DNA of 22,273 nt from Choristocarpus tenellus KU-1152 (Eukaryota; Phaeophyceae). How positions within the stretch are numbered: the first letter of the stretch is position 1; every line of letters starts with the position of its first letter. Positions 18,881-22,273 of the stretch are shown here, piece after piece. Position numbers and translations under genes: made by a program. The stretch is taken from positions 1-22,273 of the forward strand of contig CAXNAD020000293.1 in the NCBI GenBank assembly GCA_964200185.2. The letters are read 5' to 3'. Below the pieces are notes generated by a model. It was not told the origin of the DNA. It saw only the letters and a program-made list of their open reading frames with translations, and searched no databases.

Positions 18881-20300
18881 AACTCCCACACGAAGAAAGG
18901 TGTTGCCAGGAGGGTGGAGTGTAAGTGACCAAGCTCAAGCACTTGAAGCTTCTTGGAGACCTAGGAGGAGCAGGAACAGGCGTTTTAACAACAGTGTACA
19001 GACTCTCAGAAGGACAATTTGAAAAAGGTTCACCTTACAGGAGGTCCTTGACACCTACAACAGAAAACCGTTTCAATGTGGGGATCAAGTTGATTTCTAC
19101 ACCCTGAAAGGGTTCGATATGAAGAGCAGACAGAGTGTCACTGGAAGGCTTCTGAGATAATAAAGACTCGTCATGGATAAATGGGTTAACATATTTCAGT
19201 GTTTGTAAATGACAAGTGTGTCAACCTCAACCTCGATATTTCTTAAGCCCTCGACCAAGGATCCACTTGCACGGCACTCACTAATGCACCAACACTTGTA
19301 GAAGAGACCGGAGCAATCTGGTCCATGGAAAATGAGAAGGCAATAGGACCAGATAGTCCCAGCTGAGATCTTGAAAATTAGCCTCAATGAGGACGAGATT
19401 TGTCCTCCAGTTTCCACAATTTTTTGTTGGCTGTGTAGGACCAGGGATGTGCCTCACGTGTGGAAAGATGAAATCATACAAGTGCTCCAAAACAAGCATA
19501 GACAAATTGTGGTAGCTACAGAGGCATCTCATTGGTGGCATACACTGACAAAAGTACTTCTCAATGTTGTTTACAACAACTGCACCTTGCCTGGGACGGG
19601 AGAACATACAACAGAGAAGTTTCTGACCTCAGAGTTGCATAGTAGACATTATGTACAACCAAAAGGAGATCAGTTGGGAAAGTATGTACCTCTGATAATT
19701 TGTTCTATTGATCTACAAATTATTTACTTCTCTGTTGACGTAATCTCCTTTGGGCTGTGCTTGCATAGTTCCAAGTTTTAGAAGTTTATCCTCCATCATC
19801 TGTAAATTCCATGATGGAATGGAGTCATGCATCTTCGTGGATGATGAAGTGTGCATGGTTTATGGTTTGAGGTCAGACAAGGCCTACGGCAAGGGTGAGG
19901 TCTTGCCCCCACCCTGTCCAGCATTTTATTCACTGTAGTGATAAGAATAGCGGTTTAGGAATTCCACACTAACCCGATCATCTCCAATGATCTTGTTGTC
20001 ATCAAGTAGCTGCCCCAAGCAACTAGATCAGAGAAGGGGTAGCAAGAGGGACTGAGGAAACACTTGGGGGTCGCCTGTAATGTTAACAATGGGACAATGT
20101 ATCAAGGCCCAAGGAACTTTGGCCAGAATGATGACAGTGATTGTCAACGCGACCAGGTCATTTGTACTGACCGTGTGCCTGAGCTGAAGAGGCATACCAT
20201 TTGTCTTCAATGTCCCGACAAGGCTACAGACATTTTACAGATCAGGGTTTCGTCCAGAGGTACAAATGGGCAATTTTGTTTACCTTGGAGCATCAGTCCT
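18880..20300 (+). pseudogene. reverse transcriptase remnant of the RTE-like element
   Basis: RT palm blocks are present in order with many frameshifts. Motif A keeps the first Asp (IDL), but the second conserved Asp of the AYD type is Phe (IIYFSVD). Motif B reads FEVRQGLRQG, then TGA at 19896-19898, then GLAPTLSS, so a one-base change of a Cys or Trp-type codon gives the stop. Motif C (YADD) should fall just after 20080; the sequence reads MLTMGQCIKAQGTL there, so the catalytic Asp pair is lost. The block LARMMTVIV after it and FVYLGA (20275-20292) are well preserved. Not functional. Confidence 0.8.
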
Positions 20301-20780
20301 GAAAAGGTTATAACCACGAGGGTCAAAAGAACTCTCATAGTGGGAGCGCTTTCGTGGCTCAGCTGCAACAGCAGCTACACTATTGTTGGTGGATGAGTTG
20401 GGCAGATGGGAGGCTGCTTGCACTTCTGCAGACGTAACATCTAGGAGGAGGCCTTTGTCTTGGTAGGGGGCTGATCTGGCGTCTGCAAGTGCCCCAGCAT
20501 GGAAGACCACATCCATACGGAAATTTCGGTCCACTGTGAATGGGCTACCTTACTCCATAGTGTAAGGGACGCTCATTTCTTTGCAGAGTTGGCCTAGACG
20601 CTTCACTAGTGGTGTGTGTTGGCACATTTGTTCTCCTGCCCTAGGGCAGGTACGTGCATGTCTAGTGTCCATATTTTGCCTCCTGCACCCAGCCACTGGG
20701 CACCTGCTGGATAGAGCCTCCTCCCCCCCTAGGGATCTGCTGGCAGTGAGGCTAAACTTTATGCAAGGAATCTGGCATAC
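20280..20780 (-). pseudogene. Cys/His finger and endonuclease-like C-terminal remnant of the second element
   Basis: In one frame the minus strand encodes SSRCPVAGCRRQNMDTRHAR then TCPRAGEQ (Cys-x4-Cys-x8-His-x3-Cys), TPLVKRLGQLCKEM, a TAA at 20550-20552, then RNFRMDVVFHAGALADA, DKGLLLDVTSAEVQA and EPRKRSHYESSFDPRGYNL. The family resemblance fades at the RTE junction (20298-20310), and the frame stops at 20280. DVVF ... LLLDVT fits the core of a PD-(D/E)xK-like nuclease, but the Pro before the first Asp is missing and the assignment is inferred. Confidence 0.55.
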
Positions 20781-21830
20781 TGGTTTTAGGGGTTATGTGG
20801 AGGCCCATGCTTCTGGCCCCTGCCCACACTGGCTCTGGTGGTGGGCTAGGGCTAGCGAGGAACTTTTCTTCCCTTTTACCGCTTCATCAGGTAAGGCGGC
20901 CAATTGCGCCCGGAAAGAGTTGAAGCGGATCCTGTTTAGGAGGCGAGTGATCTCGTGTTGTGCCCTCCTTGTGATTCTGCCATCATGGCTACCAGAGTGT
21001 GGACCTCTGGGGCTGGTGCGGGGGTTGTTGTTCCCCCCCAGGCTACCCAGCCTTAGCCAATAATTTCCGCCAAGTCTTCTGAAGGGACTCCTGTAGAGAG
21101 GAGGGTGTGGATGAATGATCCAACAGCTCTTACTGTGGGGCTCTCCATGAGGCCTTTGTTGCCTTGCTAAAAGGGTGTGGGGAAAGTTACTACCAGTGAT
21201 CCTTCAAAGACTGTGTGCTGGCGATGCTTCATAGAGGATAGGCTCAACGCCCCCAAACTTGTGGGCATTTGTGCCTGTACTTGTTGGTATGTCTCCAGAC
21301 GAAGAGATCCATTATCACACTCCTTTTCAAAGAAGTCAGTGACTCCCGCTGAGTCTGCTACTTCCATTATCTTCTCCAGCTTCTACAGTGAGGTATTGTC
21401 TGCTTGCTCCATGGTGGAGCATGCCAGGTAGGGGGGAGTGAACCTTGTCAAATAGCCTAAACGAGAAGAGAGGGACCAGGAGTTGAGGAACCAGGCAACT
21501 AGTTTGTCCTCCATCTCACTGAGGTGTGTGGCCAGCATCCGTGATCCAGAGCTCTCGATCACCTCAGCCGTGTGGGCTTGGATAAATCCATCTGTTCCCA
21601 CTGGAGCCTCCAATATAACAAAACCATTTGGGTTCTGACCCAGGTTGATACCCCCTGTAGCCAGAAGTTCCAGTTCTGAGGGTGTGGGTTGGTGTCCCTT
21701 GGGAGGTGTAGCAAAGTTCTTGTCCATGTTGAGGGCAATGCCTACCTCGTGTAGATCAGTTTTCAGCTGCTCGAAAGCAGCAATCGTGGTGTGGTTGATC
21801 TCCCTGCATGAAGGGAAAGGGGAATTGTAA
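20300..21830 (-). mobile_element. 5'-truncated second non-LTR retrotransposon, C-terminal RT part plus restriction-like endonuclease
   Basis: Minus strand. From about 21830 down to 21061 one frame encodes an RT palm-to-thumb region: AFEQLKTDLHEVGIALNMDK, a VGTDGFIQAHT block, AWFLNSWSLSSRLGYLTRFT and PTSLGALSLSSMKHRQ. It is interrupted only by TAG at 21383-21385 and 21167-21169. After a frameshift (21060-21000) a second frame runs to 20280 with two TAA stops (one at 20550-20552). It encodes a Cys/His finger (CPVAGC ... RHARTC) and then RMDVVFHAGALADA ... DKGLLLDVT. RT followed by a Cys/His finger and a D ... DVT nuclease-like block is the order of R2/CRE/NeSL-type elements, which carry a C-terminal restriction-like endonuclease; that placement is inference. 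The RT catalytic Asp pair and everything upstream are absent, typical of a 5'-truncated insertion. Confidence 0.65.
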
Positions 21831-21847
21831 AAAAGTGGTGGTGACAT
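21167..21847 (-). pseudogene. RT palm/thumb remnant of the second element
   Basis: A single reading frame with one internal TAG (21383-21385). The N-terminal part starts just after where a Y-x-D-D motif would stand. Residues such as VGTDGFI followed some 50 residues later by LSSRLGYLTRFTPP match the connection/thumb pattern I associate with retroelement RTs common in algae and other protists. The few lesions suggest a younger copy than the RTE relic. Confidence 0.6.
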
Positions 21848-22273
21848 CCCCTCGTACCATCTTGCCTAGTCGAACAGTCAGAACTTTTGCTACAGGTTAT
21901 TATCATAGTAAAATAGTAAATAGATGATTGAAAAATGGCTTTTGCATTTGCGACACATGCTGTACTTTTTCGGGGGTTGTTCTGATATTAAATTGACTCT
22001 TCATTGTTTTTCCCCTGACACATCTACAAAATGTCAGAGGGCATAATAACAAAATACTAAAATATAGGTGGTTTTCAAAGAGTAAAGAGATTTGAGAGAG
22101 ATTCCTTTCACATTTACGACAAGTGTCAGGGACAGGTTCCTTTTTGGGATCGCCGACACACACTGTATGCGGTCAGATACAATTGCGCGCGCCAAACACG
22201 TCATTTGAGCTCATCCATACCGACTGGTCCAAGTAACAGGCCTTTTCCATGAGATCGGGATTTGACCAAACAG
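21848..22273. other. unassigned right end, with two Cys-x2-Cys motifs on the minus strand
   Basis: An 86-codon minus-strand frame (22163-21903) contains DPKKEPVPDTCRKCERNLSQ. About 150 bp downstream, in another frame, CRKCKSHFSII is encoded. This could be the remnant of a zinc-finger (BED-like) protein or chance. It shows no continuation of either retroelement that I can recognise. The segment is cut by the window end. Confidence 0.3.

Larger units (their letters stand above)
17629..20300 (+). mobile_element. degraded RTE-like non-LTR retrotransposon (APE endonuclease plus reverse transcriptase)
   Basis: Conserved blocks appear in the correct order on the plus strand, scattered over all three frames with stops between them. 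In order: NVRTLG (17667) and VLEVQETNSGGKSEL; MKVQFLMAD (near 17932); GINFVVRYAP (about 17974-18003); VLMNVDTYSGRRG (about 18096-18134); GDQVDFYTLKGFDMKSRQS (about 19083-19137); KAIGPD then, after a frameshift, VPAEILK (19337-19376); VPHVWKDEIIQVL (about 19450-19490); CSIDLQIIYFSVD (19701-19739); FHDGM (near 19810); FEVRQGLRQG (19866-19895); LARMMTVIVNATRSFVLTV (about 20113-20169); FVYLGASV (20275-20298). This is the block order of RTE-type LINEs. It lacks the 3' end, which is cut by the next element. It is non-functional. The exact 5' end is unknown and may lie up to about 200 bp further left. Confidence 0.8.

Noticed and set aside
20280-21847. Alternative genetic code (TAA/TAG as sense codons) suggested by repeated in-frame TAA/TAG in the second element
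   Set aside because: The 1431-codon host gene has no in-frame TAA or TAG, and the element also has a frameshift. Simple decay explains the stops.
1-22273. CRISPR array, operon or phage-like defence system
   Set aside because: There is no regular repeat-spacer array and no prokaryotic gene organisation; the spliced gene and non-LTR elements show eukaryotic DNA.

Overview
The window is eukaryotic nuclear DNA. It holds one intron-rich protein gene on the minus strand, flanked by simple or minisatellite-like DNA on the left and by two decayed non-LTR retrotransposons on the right. Nothing bacterial is present: no compact gene packing, operons or Shine-Dalgarno sites. All 13 introns I could place have canonical GT-AG ends and keep the reading frame. 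The organism is probably an alga or other protist. The main protein has the plant/algal type of ankyrin-RCC1 (IBTK-like) architecture, but I cannot name a lineage from sequence alone.

Layout. 1-3483: gene-free, AT-rich, with a 25-bp tandem repeat, a degenerate dispersed motif, a 138-bp tandem duplication and an 85-bp degenerate repeat. 3484-17290 (minus): a 14-exon gene model, 4296 nt of CDS, 1431 residues. The protein runs ankyrin repeats, RCC1 propeller, acidic linker, helical BACK-like segment, coiled coil, U1/matrin-type C2H2 zinc finger, UIM-like helix, basic Gly-rich tail. Its introns range from 58 bp to about 3.15 kb, and the largest carries an 8-bp minisatellite. 17291-17628: a short gap in which the gene promoter should lie. 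17629 to about 20300 (plus): a relic of an RTE-like LINE, with an APE-type endonuclease followed by reverse transcriptase, full of frameshifts and with its YADD motif gone. About 20300-21830 (minus): a 5'-truncated relic of a second, different non-LTR element, with the RT thumb, a Cys/His finger and what looks like a C-terminal restriction-like endonuclease. The two elements meet tail to tail within about 10 bp. 21848-22273: unassigned, with two Cys-x2-Cys motifs on the minus strand.

Functional reading. The one intact gene looks like a scaffold: protein-binding repeats at the N-terminus, and a nucleic-acid-binding-type finger and a ubiquitin-binding-type helix near the C-terminus. No BTB domain is visible, although animal IBTK, a cullin-3 adaptor, has BTB domains. 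The retroelements are dead copies. Their main interest is that the RTE relic lies head to head with the gene only about 340 bp from its start codon.
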